This document shows positions 17,724 to 27,381 of a stretch of 64,000 nucleotides of DNA, piece after piece. Each line of letters begins with the position of its first letter. Within the stretch, counting starts at the first letter, position 1. Both the position numbers and the translations under genes were made by a program. This DNA is from JADJEI01 sp035328465 (GTDB lineage Bacteria > Bacteroidota > Ignavibacteria > Ignavibacteriales > Ignavibacteriaceae), in contig DAOLIQ010000001.1 in assembly GCA_035328465.1 (NCBI GenBank), positions 23,164-87,163 of the forward strand, given 5' to 3'. The notes under the pieces are model-generated. The model had not been told where the DNA came from. It saw nothing but the letters and a program-made list of their open reading frames with translations, and did no database searches.

Positions 17724-19211
17724 TTATTTAGGAATTTCCAACCCTACATAACGGGCGTTACCTTTTGAATCCAGTACCTTTAATAAAATTGCTTTGCCCT
17801 TTTTATTCTCAATTACATTTTGAAGATCATCAACAGAATTTATCGTCTGCTTATCAGCTTCAACGATTACCAATCCTTCAAATAATTTTTGATCTTCAGC
17901 TTTAGAGAAAGGTTTTACATCAGCAATAAGTACACCGTTATCAATATTGTATTCTGTCTTTTCTTTACTGGAAAGATTTTTAGTGACCAGCCCTAACTCC
18001 TCAAAATTAATTGTTGAAGAATTAGATTCATTCTTTGAATCATTTTTTGACTTATCGGTTACAGGTTCAATCTTTGTATCGTTATCACGAGATTTAAGAA
18101 CAACCTTTTTTTCTAACTCTTTTCCATCTCTAAAGATTGTAAGCGTAACAGAAGATCCGGCTGATTTTGAAGCTACATAACTTTGTAATTCATTTGGCTG
18201 GTTAACTTCTCTCCCATCCACCTTGAGAATAACATCACCGGCTTTAACATCAGAATTTTCTGCCGCACCCCCGGGAACAATTCCTTGTACAATAATTCCA
18301 CGAGGTTTATCCATACCAAGAGATTTAGCAATTGCATTATCGACTTCACCAATGTTAACTCCGATATATCCACGATTGACTTTTCCATTTGCAATTAAAT
18401 CCTTGGCAACACTTTTTGCAAGATTAATTGGGATAGCAAATCCATACCCAATGTAAGTTCCGGTATTGCCGGCAGCTATTGCTGAATTTATTCCAACCAC
18501 CGAACCAGAAAGATCAACTAAAGCACCCCCGCTGTTGCCTGGGTTTATCGCGGCGTCTGTTTGAATAAAATTTTCAACCCCATAACTATCTTTTATCAGT
18601 CCTAATTGCCCCCTGCCTATGGCACTAACAATTCCAGCCGTAACAGTGGAAGAAAGAGATAACGGATTACCAATAGCCATAACCCACTGCCCCACTTTTA
18701 GATTGTCTGAATCACCAAGATAAGCATCAGGTAGATTTTCAGCATCTATTTTAATAACTGCAAGGTCAGTAAGCGGATCAGTTCCAACTACAGTTGCGTC
18801 AAATGTCCTTTTATCGAAAAGCCCAACAGAAACTTGTTTTGCATTTTGAACAACATGGTTATTAGTAAGGATATATCCATCCTCTGATATAATAATTCCG
18901 CTTCCCGAACCTCTTTGTTCTGGCGGGACTTCATTAAACGGAAAGAAGAAGAAATTGTCGTGCGGGTTATCTTTCGTTTCAGATATTACATTTATCTGTA
19001 CTATGGTGGGGGTTACCTTTTCGGCAACTTCAATAAATGCCTTACTAAAAGCCGTTGCGTCTGCATCAAGATTTACAGGTGGATATGCTGCGCCCAGATT
19101 TATATCTGAAAGTCCGGGGCGAATCCAACCAAAACCAGTGATAAGCAATGCGCCAAATATAATACCAATTGCAATGAGTGCTGCTGCACCAATCATTTTT
19201 TTTGATTTCAT
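17724..19211 (-). CDS. htrA: HtrA/DegP-family periplasmic serine protease with PDZ domains
   Basis: A 495-residue envelope quality-control protease. Residues 7-28 form a signal/anchor segment. The trypsin-like domain has the triad H119 (LTNNHVV), D149 (DPLTDLAV) and S227 (PGNSGGALV). A first PDZ covers about 275-370 (RGYIGVNIGEV...KAGDVILKVDGREV). After a Lys/Asp/Ser/Asn-rich linker (about 380-400) comes a second, diverged PDZ-like region to the C-terminus. It stands alone between recO and a strong terminator, so it is a monocistronic unit. DegP-like enzymes degrade or hold misfolded outer-membrane proteins; chaperone activity is not readable from sequence. Confidence 0.95.
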   Translation of the reverse strand: MKSKKMIGAAALIAIGIIFGALLITGFGWIRPGLSDINLGAAYPPVNLDADATAFSKAFIEVAEKVTPTIVQINVISETKDNPHDNFFFFPFNEVPPEQRGSGSGIIISEDGYILTNNHVVQNAKQVSVGLFDKRTFDATVVGTDPLTDLAVIKIDAENLPDAYLGDSDNLKVGQWVMAIGNPLSLSSTVTAGIVSAIGRGQLGLIKDSYGVENFIQTDAAINPGNSGGALVDLSGSVVGINSAIAAGNTGTYIGYGFAIPINLAKSVAKDLIANGKVNRGYIGVNIGEVDNAIAKSLGMDKPRGIIVQGIVPGGAAENSDVKAGDVILKVDGREVNQPNELQSYVASKSAGSSVTLTIFRDGKELEKKVVLKSRDNDTKIEPVTDKSKNDSKNESNSSTINFEELGLVTKNLSSKEKTEYNIDNGVLIADVKPFSKAEDQKLFEGLVIVEADKQTINSVDDLQNVIENKKGKAILLKVLDSKGNARYVGLEIPK

Positions 19212-19270
19212 TTTTTACCTTTTCTTTTATAACGATTATCAGTTAATTAAACATAGTAAATATTTGATCG

Positions 19271-20020
19271 TTAAATACCTCTTAAATTACTTTTTATTGA
19301 TTGAATTCCCTGAAAATCAGGTATGTGAAATTTCAAATATTTTTCCATGAATGCAATTGCTTTTTTTGCTGTATCAATCTTCAAAGATTCAGTTTTTTTA
19401 CTAAACTTTAGACATTGCAGATAGTTGAAAAGTTCCGCATCAATTTGATAGGAATTTTGATAATCAATTTTGCAATCCCCGCAAATAATGCCTGAATTAA
19501 AATTGAAGCCAAGCAATTGGTTACTCAGTAGATTCTTTCCACACACACTGCATTCATTTAATTGAACCTGGAAACCAATTTCTTCCAAAAAAAATAAAAA
19601 AAATCTTGAGAATAAAATTTCAGCAGCCTCGTCCGCTGAATTTAGTAGAGTCAGGATTCGAACAACGCCATTAAATAATTTATTGTGAAGTTCATTATCC
19701 GGAATTATTTTTTTGATTATTTCAACGACGGCAAACGCATAAATAATTTTATCATAGTCGTTTTTGATTCCCGGAAAATGATTTATCGAATCGGCATTGC
19801 TTAATAATTGTAACTCTCTGTTTTCTTTTTTGCAAAAAACTATGTTCAGGTAATTTGGGATATCAATCAAAGGTCCAATTCTATTCTTGGGATTTCTCCC
19901 GCCTTTTAATATCAAAGAAAACTTTCCAAAATCTCTGGTGAATAAATTGGTGATAATACTTGTATCACTAAAATCCATTTTACCTAATACTATGGCTTCA
20001 GTTTTTAATATTTCGCTCAT
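19271..20020 (-). CDS. recO: DNA repair protein RecO
   Basis: RecO works with RecR and RecF in loading RecA onto SSB-coated DNA. The 249-residue protein has the N-terminal OB domain (about 1-80, TEAIVLGKMDFSDTSII), a helical middle and a zinc-ribbon-like element with CSVCG (about 158-162) and CGDC (about 176-179). Length and domain order are typical. Its start overlaps the stop of mtnA by four bases (ATGA). It is the last gene of the run pfkB-mtnA-recO; no functional link to methionine salvage is known to me. Confidence 0.95.
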   Translation of the reverse strand: MSEILKTEAIVLGKMDFSDTSIITNLFTRDFGKFSLILKGGRNPKNRIGPLIDIPNYLNIVFCKKENRELQLLSNADSINHFPGIKNDYDKIIYAFAVVEIIKKIIPDNELHNKLFNGVVRILTLLNSADEAAEILFSRFFLFFLEEIGFQVQLNECSVCGKNLLSNQLLGFNFNSGIICGDCKIDYQNSYQIDAELFNYLQCLKFSKKTESLKIDTAKKAIAFMEKYLKFHIPDFQGIQSIKSNLRGI

Positions 20021-21033
20021 TGGATAAAATTATACGGGAAAGTGAATACACCATCCTCAGTAATAATTCCTGAAATCAAATGTGATGGAGTAATATCAAA
20101 AGCGGGATTGAATGCGTCAACTTCTGAAGGACAAACTTGAACCCCCTTAAATTCAAGTATTTCTTTTTTACTTCGATACTCAATCTCAATTTCATTTCCA
20201 GATGGAATGTGCCTGTCTATTGTTGTTGACGGTGCCGTGATGTAAAATGGGATATTGTGATAGTTGCAGAGCACAGCAAGATTATATGTTCCGATTTTAT
20301 TAGCAGTGTCGCCATTTAGAGCAATCCTATCAGCGCCGGTGATTACTAAATCAACTTTGCTTTGCGCCATTAAAAACGCAGCGGAAGAATCTGTGAGGAT
20401 TGTAAATGGAATTTCAGAATTATAAAGTTCAAATGCAGTGAGCCTCGAACCTTGCAGCAACGGTCGCGTTTCATCAGCATAAACGTGAGAGATCAAATCA
20501 TTTTGATATGCAAATTTGATTATGTTGAATGCTGTTCCATCACCGCCGGCTGCCAATTTCCCTGTGTTACAATGAGTGAGTACGTTAGATTTTTTGCTGA
20601 AAATATTTAAACCATTACGTGCTATGCGATCACAAAAAGAAATATCCTCTGTGTGGATAGCTTCAACAAAATTTAACAATTTATGGAAGATATCCGGGTC
20701 AGAAGAATTTTGATTGAAATAATTTTCCAATTCATTTAATACTTTAAATAGATTTACCGCCGTTGGTCTTGTGCGTCTCAGCCGTGCAAGAGCTTCGCTG
20801 AAATTATTTTGAATAAGATTTTGAGGACAATTTTTTACAGATAGTGCTAAAGCATAACCGGCTGTAATTCCTATTGCAGGTGCGCCTCTTATTTCGAGGC
20901 GCTCAATAGCGCTTGCTATCCTTTCGTACTGATCTGTTGTTTCGTAAACTTCTTGAAATGGAAGTTTTGTTTGATCTATAAAAACGAGTTGTTCGTTTTC
21001 AAATTTAAAAGAGAAGTAATCTTTATTTTTCAT
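20017..21033 (-). CDS. mtnA: S-methyl-5-thioribose-1-phosphate isomerase
   Basis: A 338-residue aldose-ketose isomerase of the methionine salvage pathway, converting methylthioribose-1-phosphate to methylthioribulose-1-phosphate. It is related to eIF2B but has the MtnA catalytic pair C155 (LTHCNTG) and D235 (ITGADRI), along with RGAPAIGITAGYAL (about 49-62) and a C-terminal EEI-like substrate-binding region EIEIEYRS. The 5' end overlaps the PfkB kinase gene by 11 bases and the 3' end overlaps recO by four. Downstream salvage enzymes (mtnB, mtnC, mtnD) are not in the window, so MtnA may also serve 5-deoxyribose-phosphate disposal. Confidence 0.94.
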   Translation of the reverse strand: MKNKDYFSFKFENEQLVFIDQTKLPFQEVYETTDQYERIASAIERLEIRGAPAIGITAGYALALSVKNCPQNLIQNNFSEALARLRRTRPTAVNLFKVLNELENYFNQNSSDPDIFHKLLNFVEAIHTEDISFCDRIARNGLNIFSKKSNVLTHCNTGKLAAGGDGTAFNIIKFAYQNDLISHVYADETRPLLQGSRLTAFELYNSEIPFTILTDSSAAFLMAQSKVDLVITGADRIALNGDTANKIGTYNLAVLCNYHNIPFYITAPSTTIDRHIPSGNEIEIEYRSKKEILEFKGVQVCPSEVDAFNPAFDITPSHLISGIITEDGVFTFPYNFIQ

Positions 21034-21937
21034 CGAATCTTGATAAGTCTAAAAATTCACGGTACCTGTCTTTAATCATCAAATATGATAGTTGTTCCAG
21101 TCCTTTCGTACTGAATTTTTCAACGCAGAAAGAAGCCATTGCACTACCATAAACCACAGCACATTTTAAGTTATCAGGTGTTATGTCACCTGATTTAAAT
21201 AAGTAACCGATAAATCCTCCGGCAAAAGTATCCCCCGCCCCTGTAGGATCATAAATCAATTCCATTGGATATGCTGGGGCTGAAAAAATAATATCCTCGG
21301 TAAAAAGCAGAGCGCCGTGTTCTCCTTTTTTTATGATGAGAATTTCCGGACCTAATTTGCGGATTTCGCGGGACGCTTTTATAAGGTTCGGTTCGTGCGC
21401 TAGCAATCTTGCTTCAGAATCATTAATGATGAGTACATTAACTCGCGGCAATAATTTCAGAAGCTCATCTTTTTTCCCTTCGATCCAATAATTCATAGTA
21501 TCGCAAACAACGAAATAAGGATTATCCATTTGATCAAGAACTTTTATTTGAAGTTCGGGATCTATGTTTCCGAGACAAACAAACTTTGCTTTACGCGCTT
21601 TTTCAGGAATTATAGGGTTGAATTTCTCGAACACATTTAATTCGGTCAACAAAGTATCACGCACATTCAAATCATAATGGTATTTGCCAGACCAACGAAA
21701 AGTTTTTCCTCCTTCAACTATTTGCAAGCCTTCAAGATCAATATTATGGTCTTCTAAAATTTTAATGTATTGTGGAGGAAAATCACTTCCAACAATTCCA
21801 ACTAGCCTTACCGGTCCTCCAAAATAACTTGCTGCGAGTGATATGTATGTTGCTGAACCGCCAAGTGCGTTCTCGACCCGGTCGAATGGTGTTGATACTG
21901 TATCTAAACCAAGCGAACCTACTACTAATAATCCCAA
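21023..21937 (-). CDS. PfkB/ribokinase-family sugar or nucleoside kinase
   Basis: A 304-residue ribokinase-fold kinase. The N-terminal PfkB signature region has GGSATYISLAASYFGG (about 26-41) with GIVGSDFP, and the C-terminal anion-hole/catalytic motif DPTGAGDTFAGGF (about 228-240) contains the base Asp. The start is TTG at 21937 with GGAG about eight bases upstream. It overlaps mtnA by 11 bases, so I infer a substrate related to that pathway, such as a deoxy- or methylthio-pentose or its nucleoside. PfkB enzymes phosphorylate many sugars and nucleosides, and the exact substrate cannot be read here. Confidence 0.85.
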   Translation of the reverse strand: MGLLVVGSLGLDTVSTPFDRVENALGGSATYISLAASYFGGPVRLVGIVGSDFPPQYIKILEDHNIDLEGLQIVEGGKTFRWSGKYHYDLNVRDTLLTELNVFEKFNPIIPEKARKAKFVCLGNIDPELQIKVLDQMDNPYFVVCDTMNYWIEGKKDELLKLLPRVNVLIINDSEARLLAHEPNLIKASREIRKLGPEILIIKKGEHGALLFTEDIIFSAPAYPMELIYDPTGAGDTFAGGFIGYLFKSGDITPDNLKCAVVYGSAMASFCVEKFSTKGLEQLSYLMIKDRYREFLDLSRFDEK

Positions 21938-21984
21938 ATTAAACTCCGTTTTTTATAATATTGAAAAATAGTGAAATGAAAGAA

Positions 21985-22449
21985 TTAAATTTTTATTTCT
22001 ACAAAGTTAAGATAAGACATTCTTTTTGTGAGATACTCGATAATTATATCAACAGATTTTCTTTGTCCTCCCCAAGCTAAAAGTTTTTTCGCTTCCTGTG
22101 CGGTTACCCAACGATAAGTAGAATGCTCATCGCTTAAAATTATTTCTGAATGATTATCAATTTGCACTAAAAATACAGGCAAAAAGGTTATCAAATCTTT
22201 TTCCGGTAAATAAAAAGAATTGATGTTTGGAACGACCCAAAACTTTTTTGGTTTCAGATTTGTTTCCTCCTGAATTTCTCTCAATGCTGTCTGGAATGCT
22301 TTCTCTCCCCTTTTAATCTTACCTGAGACCATTTGCCACAAACCGGGATAAATTTCTTTATCCGATCTTTTTAACAAAAGAAATTCAATTTTATTTTCAG
22401 TCATTCTAAAAATATGTGCTTCGATCATATTTGAAATAAGTTTGGGCAT
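21985..22449 (-). CDS. Nudix hydrolase
   Basis: A 154-residue Nudix-fold pyrophosphohydrolase. The Nudix box begins at GKIKRGE (about 43-49) and ends in LREIQEETNL (about 56-65); the usual glycine after EE-x is Asn, a tolerated variation, and all the metal-binding acidic residues are present. The early LLKRSDKEIYPGLWQMVSG segment resembles the dihydroneopterin-triphosphate and (d)NTP-cleaning branches. The start is ATG at 22449, 16 bases after the upstream outer-membrane protein gene. Substrate undetermined. Confidence 0.88.
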   Translation of the reverse strand: MPKLISNMIEAHIFRMTENKIEFLLLKRSDKEIYPGLWQMVSGKIKRGEKAFQTALREIQEETNLKPKKFWVVPNINSFYLPEKDLITFLPVFLVQIDNHSEIILSDEHSTYRWVTAQEAKKLLAWGGQRKSVDIIIEYLTKRMSYLNFVEIKI

Positions 22450-22465
22450 AATTCACTCTTTAAAA

Positions 22466-25400
22466 TTAAAAATAAGCGCGCACTTCTGCTCGTGCGGTAT
22501 GAACAACTTTACCTCCACCTTGCACTCTGCCATCATAACTAAGAGTAGATTGGAGATAAGTGGAAATTCTGTAATCGAAATTTAACCGCCAAAAGTAATT
22601 TTTACCAAGTGCATTTCCGCCAGTTAATTCAAATGGAATAAAATTTTCGGATGAGTTTGCATTCAATTCATCACGCTGAATTTCAACACGCAATCTTCCG
22701 AGCCCCGAAAAAGAAATGTTTAACCTGATCAGTTGTGAATTTAAATCAATGATAGTTGGATTTGCTGGCAGATCATCTTCGCTGCGACCAATCTTCAATT
22801 TGAAACCAATCTCGATATTTCTTTCGGGGCGGTATGAGAAATCAGTTGATACACTGTTATTGGTTACTAATCTTTTTCGGTTTGATGATTCGGGAGCGCG
22901 GACATTATCATTTATTGTACTGATTTCTGTTTGGTTGCTGACTTCTTCTATCATTTTAAATGTGATACGCAAACTTCTTTCACGGTTGTATGCTCTTTCC
23001 ACTCCCCCGCTAAACTGATTCAGAGTATTCTTTTCTGAATATCTGAAACGAAGTGAAAAGTCCTGCTTGTTCTCAAACAGAAAAATATCCTGCTGAAAAA
23101 GATTGCTGCCGGTAATAGTTTTTTCTTCATTTTGGAATGCAGAAAAATTAAGAAGATAAATCTTTTTATAGTCTTCTTCTGTTGTATTCTCTTCAACACG
23201 CCAATAACTTTCTGTTGAAAGCGGCGAAAATAATTTTCCCGCAATCGACTTATCATTAAACATATCAGCAAAATTTAATTTCCACCTTGTACTGGTTTTC
23301 AGATTTATCACCGGGAACAATTCATCAGTAGGAATATTTACTAAAATATATTCTCCATCAAAGAGTGTTGGTTCAAATTCATTTTCATCGGCGATTCCAT
23401 TGTTATTAATATCTCCAAGATACCGATAACTTCCCGTTCCCTTCTCAACGCGCACAAAAATTCTTTCTATCTTTGCAGATTTTTGTGTTGATACTTCATA
23501 AAATAAATCACCGTTTAAAATTTTTTCTATCGGAATAAATTTATTTTGCGTCCTAATGAGGATTGTCTCGTTATCAAGCAAACCCTTTAGTTTGAATTCA
23601 TCGGAGTATTGTTTTTTTCGGTACGTAAATGAAAATAATGAATTGACCTCTCGAATTCCGCTGTAACTCATTTCATAAAACTGAGCACGTGAATCAGACT
23701 CCCTTACAAGTTTGCCATTGATAGGGAAGTAATCTTGCCTCAGGGAATATTTAACAGAAAGTTTTAGTCCTTCATACTCAATTAGTTGCAGGTATGGATT
23801 TACCTCGTAATATTTTAAACTGGACGAAGATAAAGAATCGTTTGAAATGAATTTGTCGTTTTTATTTTCAGAAAGGAATTCTACCCCGGGCTTTAACTGC
23901 CAGAAGGTATAGTAAGCATCTCCTTTTTGACGCAGCCATTTGCTGGTGAGTAACTTTGATACACTTTTTACATAATCAAAATTATAGTCAATGTTATAGG
24001 AAGTATTATCTGTAAATTTTAAAATATTATTATAACGATCGGAGCTAAAAACATCTCCTTGCTTCAAGATTCCTATTGAGGTATTTATAAAAAGTTGTTC
24101 GGTAGGAATTAATTGCAGACTGAGTTCACGTAACGACTCATTTTGCGGTTCTGACAGAGAAGATAAATTATAATTACGATTAAACTCAACTTCATTAAAT
24201 CTATCGGGCGATGTGAACCTGCTTAAAACAAATCTGTCTTTGTAAGATACTCCCGCTTTGCCAAGGCTAATTGAACCAAGATTAATTTCCTGGGGATTAA
24301 TTTTGAGAAAAATATTTCTGGCATATCCGTAATCATCACCTTTGTCCAAATCAGATAAACGATTTTTGTCCCATAGACTTCCAGCATATTCTAAGCTAAG
24401 CGAAACGTCCTTCCACGGAGTTATATCAAATACAAGATTTGCAATTTGCTTTAGTTCTGGAAGGGGCAAAAAAGATATTGGCAGATAAGTTCCCATTCCG
24501 ATTCCTACAAAACGATAATTACCCAGTGTTTCACGTATGTAATCTCCTTTACCTTCGCCTACAAAACTAAACGACACATTATAAACTGAAGCGGAGTCGC
24601 CCGGTAAATAAACATAATAAGAAAATTGCTGGTTTGAAATTAATGTATCAACTTTAAAATAAGTTCCGTGAATGTTTCCGAGCGAATCAGGAGCTGCTAA
24701 CGATACACCTGATTTCACAGCTTTATTCCTATCATCGCCGGCATTCTTCAAATTTTCTTTATCTGAATCGGAAAGAATTATATCAATTGGAGCATCCTGA
24801 TCATCGCCTTCGCGCAAATACTGAAATTTTACGCTCATCTTATCTTCAAACAGCAACCCTTCTGCACCAGCTCCGAAAACATTTCGCGCATATCTTCTAT
24901 CTGTATATTCAAAATCAATATTTATCCGGCTTGCTGAAGTAATTAATTTTTTCGGAGTAAAAGTTACTGAAGCATTTGAGTAATCGATTGTGTAATCATT
25001 CCCCTCCCCTCTAACCAGTTCAATTCCATCGAGATAGACTCGTTCACTTCCGGCAATAATGATAATGTCCGGTTCACTGTTTATTCCACTTAATCTGTAA
25101 GGTCCTTGTACTCCATCAATTCCTAAAAGATTATTTGAATTAAACTTTCCTTTCGAACTTGCAATACCGAGATAGCCCTTTTGTCCTTCATAGAAAAACT
25201 CGCCTATCAAACCCTGTAGCTTTCTATTAATAACTCCGAATTCACCGAACTTTTTATTGAGTTCATAATCACCAAAAGTTCCGATTGCATTTTTATGTTT
25301 TATTTGGATGAAAACCTTATCGAGTTCTTCAAGGCGCTCTGTATTTCCTTCTGGTTGAATAGGGGTGTTTTCATCTGTAAGTGCTGCAACAATTTCAATA

Positions 25401-25939
25401 TCGTCGGATAACTTTCCTGCAAGCTGAAGCCGCAAGCCGCTGTTCAGTGTGAAATCTTTTGTAGTCCCTACAGTAAAACCGCGAACAATTGTTCCGCTTT
25501 TTTCCATGCTGCTTCCAAAAATTGATTCGGTACTGAAAATACCTGAATCCAATTTGCTGATCAGAAGACTATCACCTGTTTCTGTATCAACGCGCAGAAT
25601 CAAACTTCTTCGTTTATATTCTTTTTGGAGAGAAATTTTTATTGTTTGATATGAAACGATTAGAGTATCAAAAATTGAATAAGGAAGCGAGTCTGATAAT
25701 TGAAAAAACCCTTTCGAATATTGGAAAGAATAATCCTGATTAGAAAGAATATTCCCCCGCAAAATTATTTTTTCGGTTTGAGGGATAATATTGACTTGGG
25801 AAATAAAATATTTATTATCAAAATTGATTGGGATTGTGTCTTGCACAAACGATGAAAAATATTTTTGTTGGCTCCAAACTGAATTAGAAGCGGCCAATAA
25901 AAAAAATAATAAAACGAAATGTTTAATGATAAACTTCAA
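22466..25939 (-). CDS. Large exported protein, probably outer-membrane beta-barrel, unknown function
   Basis: A 1157-residue protein with a signal peptide (about 1-23, ending VWSQ). Its body is rich in alternating hydrophobic/polar strands and ends in VRAYF, a terminal aromatic as in outer-membrane barrels. Early segments include GTIVRGFTVGT and LQLAGKLSDDIEIVAALTDE; the stretch from about 286 to 330 (IIIIAGSERVYLDG, then GEGNDYTIDYSNASVTFTPK) is a repeat-like module also seen in large surface proteins such as SprA. I do not recognise a defined family. The start is TTG, as no ATG or ribosome site is available in frame. It follows the third exporter permease by about 105 bases, so it may be linked to that system. 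Confidence 0.75.
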   Translation of the reverse strand: MKFIIKHFVLLFFLLAASNSVWSQQKYFSSFVQDTIPINFDNKYFISQVNIIPQTEKIILRGNILSNQDYSFQYSKGFFQLSDSLPYSIFDTLIVSYQTIKISLQKEYKRRSLILRVDTETGDSLLISKLDSGIFSTESIFGSSMEKSGTIVRGFTVGTTKDFTLNSGLRLQLAGKLSDDIEIVAALTDENTPIQPEGNTERLEELDKVFIQIKHKNAIGTFGDYELNKKFGEFGVINRKLQGLIGEFFYEGQKGYLGIASSKGKFNSNNLLGIDGVQGPYRLSGINSEPDIIIIAGSERVYLDGIELVRGEGNDYTIDYSNASVTFTPKKLITSASRINIDFEYTDRRYARNVFGAGAEGLLFEDKMSVKFQYLREGDDQDAPIDIILSDSDKENLKNAGDDRNKAVKSGVSLAAPDSLGNIHGTYFKVDTLISNQQFSYYVYLPGDSASVYNVSFSFVGEGKGDYIRETLGNYRFVGIGMGTYLPISFLPLPELKQIANLVFDITPWKDVSLSLEYAGSLWDKNRLSDLDKGDDYGYARNIFLKINPQEINLGSISLGKAGVSYKDRFVLSRFTSPDRFNEVEFNRNYNLSSLSEPQNESLRELSLQLIPTEQLFINTSIGILKQGDVFSSDRYNNILKFTDNTSYNIDYNFDYVKSVSKLLTSKWLRQKGDAYYTFWQLKPGVEFLSENKNDKFISNDSLSSSSLKYYEVNPYLQLIEYEGLKLSVKYSLRQDYFPINGKLVRESDSRAQFYEMSYSGIREVNSLFSFTYRKKQYSDEFKLKGLLDNETILIRTQNKFIPIEKILNGDLFYEVSTQKSAKIERIFVRVEKGTGSYRYLGDINNNGIADENEFEPTLFDGEYILVNIPTDELFPVINLKTSTRWKLNFADMFNDKSIAGKLFSPLSTESYWRVEENTTEEDYKKIYLLNFSAFQNEEKTITGSNLFQQDIFLFENKQDFSLRFRYSEKNTLNQFSGGVERAYNRERSLRITFKMIEEVSNQTEISTINDNVRAPESSNRKRLVTNNSVSTDFSYRPERNIEIGFKLKIGRSEDDLPANPTIIDLNSQLIRLNISFSGLGRLRVEIQRDELNANSSENFIPFELTGGNALGKNYFWRLNFDYRISTYLQSTLSYDGRVQGGGKVVHTARAEVRAYF

Positions 25940-26045
25940 AAGATGATTAAAATTTTTTAACGAACTAATCTACTTTGATGAAGTTCATTTATCAAGTCTA
26001 ATGTTTAAACATAAGACAGATCATAAAATCTTTGAATTAATAAAT

Positions 26046-27278
26046 TTATTCATATCTCAACGCTTCAATTGGGTCCAGGTTTGCAGCTTTGTAAGCAGGA
26101 TAAGTTCCGAATACGATTCCGACAAAAACGCAAAGTGTAAGTCCGATAAATACCCAATCAAGCGGGATTGCAGCTTCAGCATTCAAAAAACTACCTGCAA
26201 AATTACCTACTCCCACCCCAAGAAGTATTCCGATAAAACCACCTATCAAGCATAAGATAATGGCTTCAATCAAAAACTGAACTAAGATATTCGAACGCTT
26301 CGCCCCGATTGCTTTGCGTATTCCAATTTCTCTTGTGCGTTCAGTTACAGAGACAAGCATAATATTCATAATCCCCACCCCTGCAGCAAGCAGTGCAATT
26401 ATGGAAATAACCATCGCACCTATTCGTATGCCTTCGGTTATTCCGTTTATTTGACCGATCAAAGACTCGTTACTAAAAATATCAAAATCATTTTCCTCTC
26501 CCGGTGGAACTTTACGAATAGTTCGCATATAACCAATTGCTGTTTCGATAGCAGCATTGTAATCCTGCTTACCGTAGGACATAACTGTAATCTCAACACT
26601 TCTTCCGGTCTTACCATACATCGATTCAAAAGTGCTAATCGGAATAACTATATAATTGTCCATACTTTGTCCAAAGAATTCGGGCATCTTTTCCATTAAG
26701 CCAATCACTTGCAAAGGTTTGTTATCAACCTTAATAGTCAAGCCAACCGGGTCAAGGTTGGGGAAAAGTTTTTCTCTGATATCCTGCCCGAGCAAACAAA
26801 CATTGTTGGAATAATCAATATCAGTTTTTCTGATTTCCCTCCCATGGTCGAGTGTAACATTGTTTGTTTTCATTCCGCCCTCAGTAATCCCTACGATGAA
26901 ACTATTTGGATTCGTTTCGAGATTTCTAAATTTGATTACCTTCCCGCCTACAGTTAATTGCGCGGCGGTATATTTAGCTTGTGTCATCATTTCTTCAAAG
27001 CGATAATAATCCTCAAGCGTAATATCCTCACGGTTGCGAAGCTTTTTCCATTCGTCATGACCGCCGGTATTAATTGCTGGAAATTTTTGGATTTGAAAAG
27101 TGTTTTTGCTCAGAAATGATATTCCGCTCTCGATACTATTTTGAAGCATCGTTATGATAGTCATTATTACAATGATCGAAAAGATTCCGACAACAACACC
27201 AAGGATAGTTAGTATTGTTCTGAGTTTGTTACTTTTTAATGATTGTAACGAAAGTGAAAATATTTGAGATAGAAGCAT
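26046..27278 (-). CDS. MacB/FtsX-type ABC permease, third of three in the exporter operon
   Basis: A 410-residue permease with one N-terminal helix (about 18-42), a large periplasmic MacB-PCD domain (about 45-245) and three C-terminal FtsX helices, ending in the conserved NLDPIEALRYE. SVTERTREIGIRKAIGA (about 308-324) is the cytoplasmic coupling segment. It has the same length as the preceding permease and is close to it along its whole length, which points to tandem duplication. It has no ATPase domain and must use the separate ATPase of the operon. About 100 bases separate it from the second permease. Substrate unknown. Confidence 0.92.
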   Translation of the reverse strand: MLLSQIFSLSLQSLKSNKLRTILTILGVVVGIFSIIVIMTIITMLQNSIESGISFLSKNTFQIQKFPAINTGGHDEWKKLRNREDITLEDYYRFEEMMTQAKYTAAQLTVGGKVIKFRNLETNPNSFIVGITEGGMKTNNVTLDHGREIRKTDIDYSNNVCLLGQDIREKLFPNLDPVGLTIKVDNKPLQVIGLMEKMPEFFGQSMDNYIVIPISTFESMYGKTGRSVEITVMSYGKQDYNAAIETAIGYMRTIRKVPPGEENDFDIFSNESLIGQINGITEGIRIGAMVISIIALLAAGVGIMNIMLVSVTERTREIGIRKAIGAKRSNILVQFLIEAIILCLIGGFIGILLGVGVGNFAGSFLNAEAAIPLDWVFIGLTLCVFVGIVFGTYPAYKAANLDPIEALRYE

Positions 27279-27381
27279 AAATCCAGCACTATAAAATTCT
27301 TTTAAAATACTTTAAAGTAACTTAATAAAATTTACCGATCTATGTCTAATCATATAAATTGAACTTGAAGAGATATTCTTT

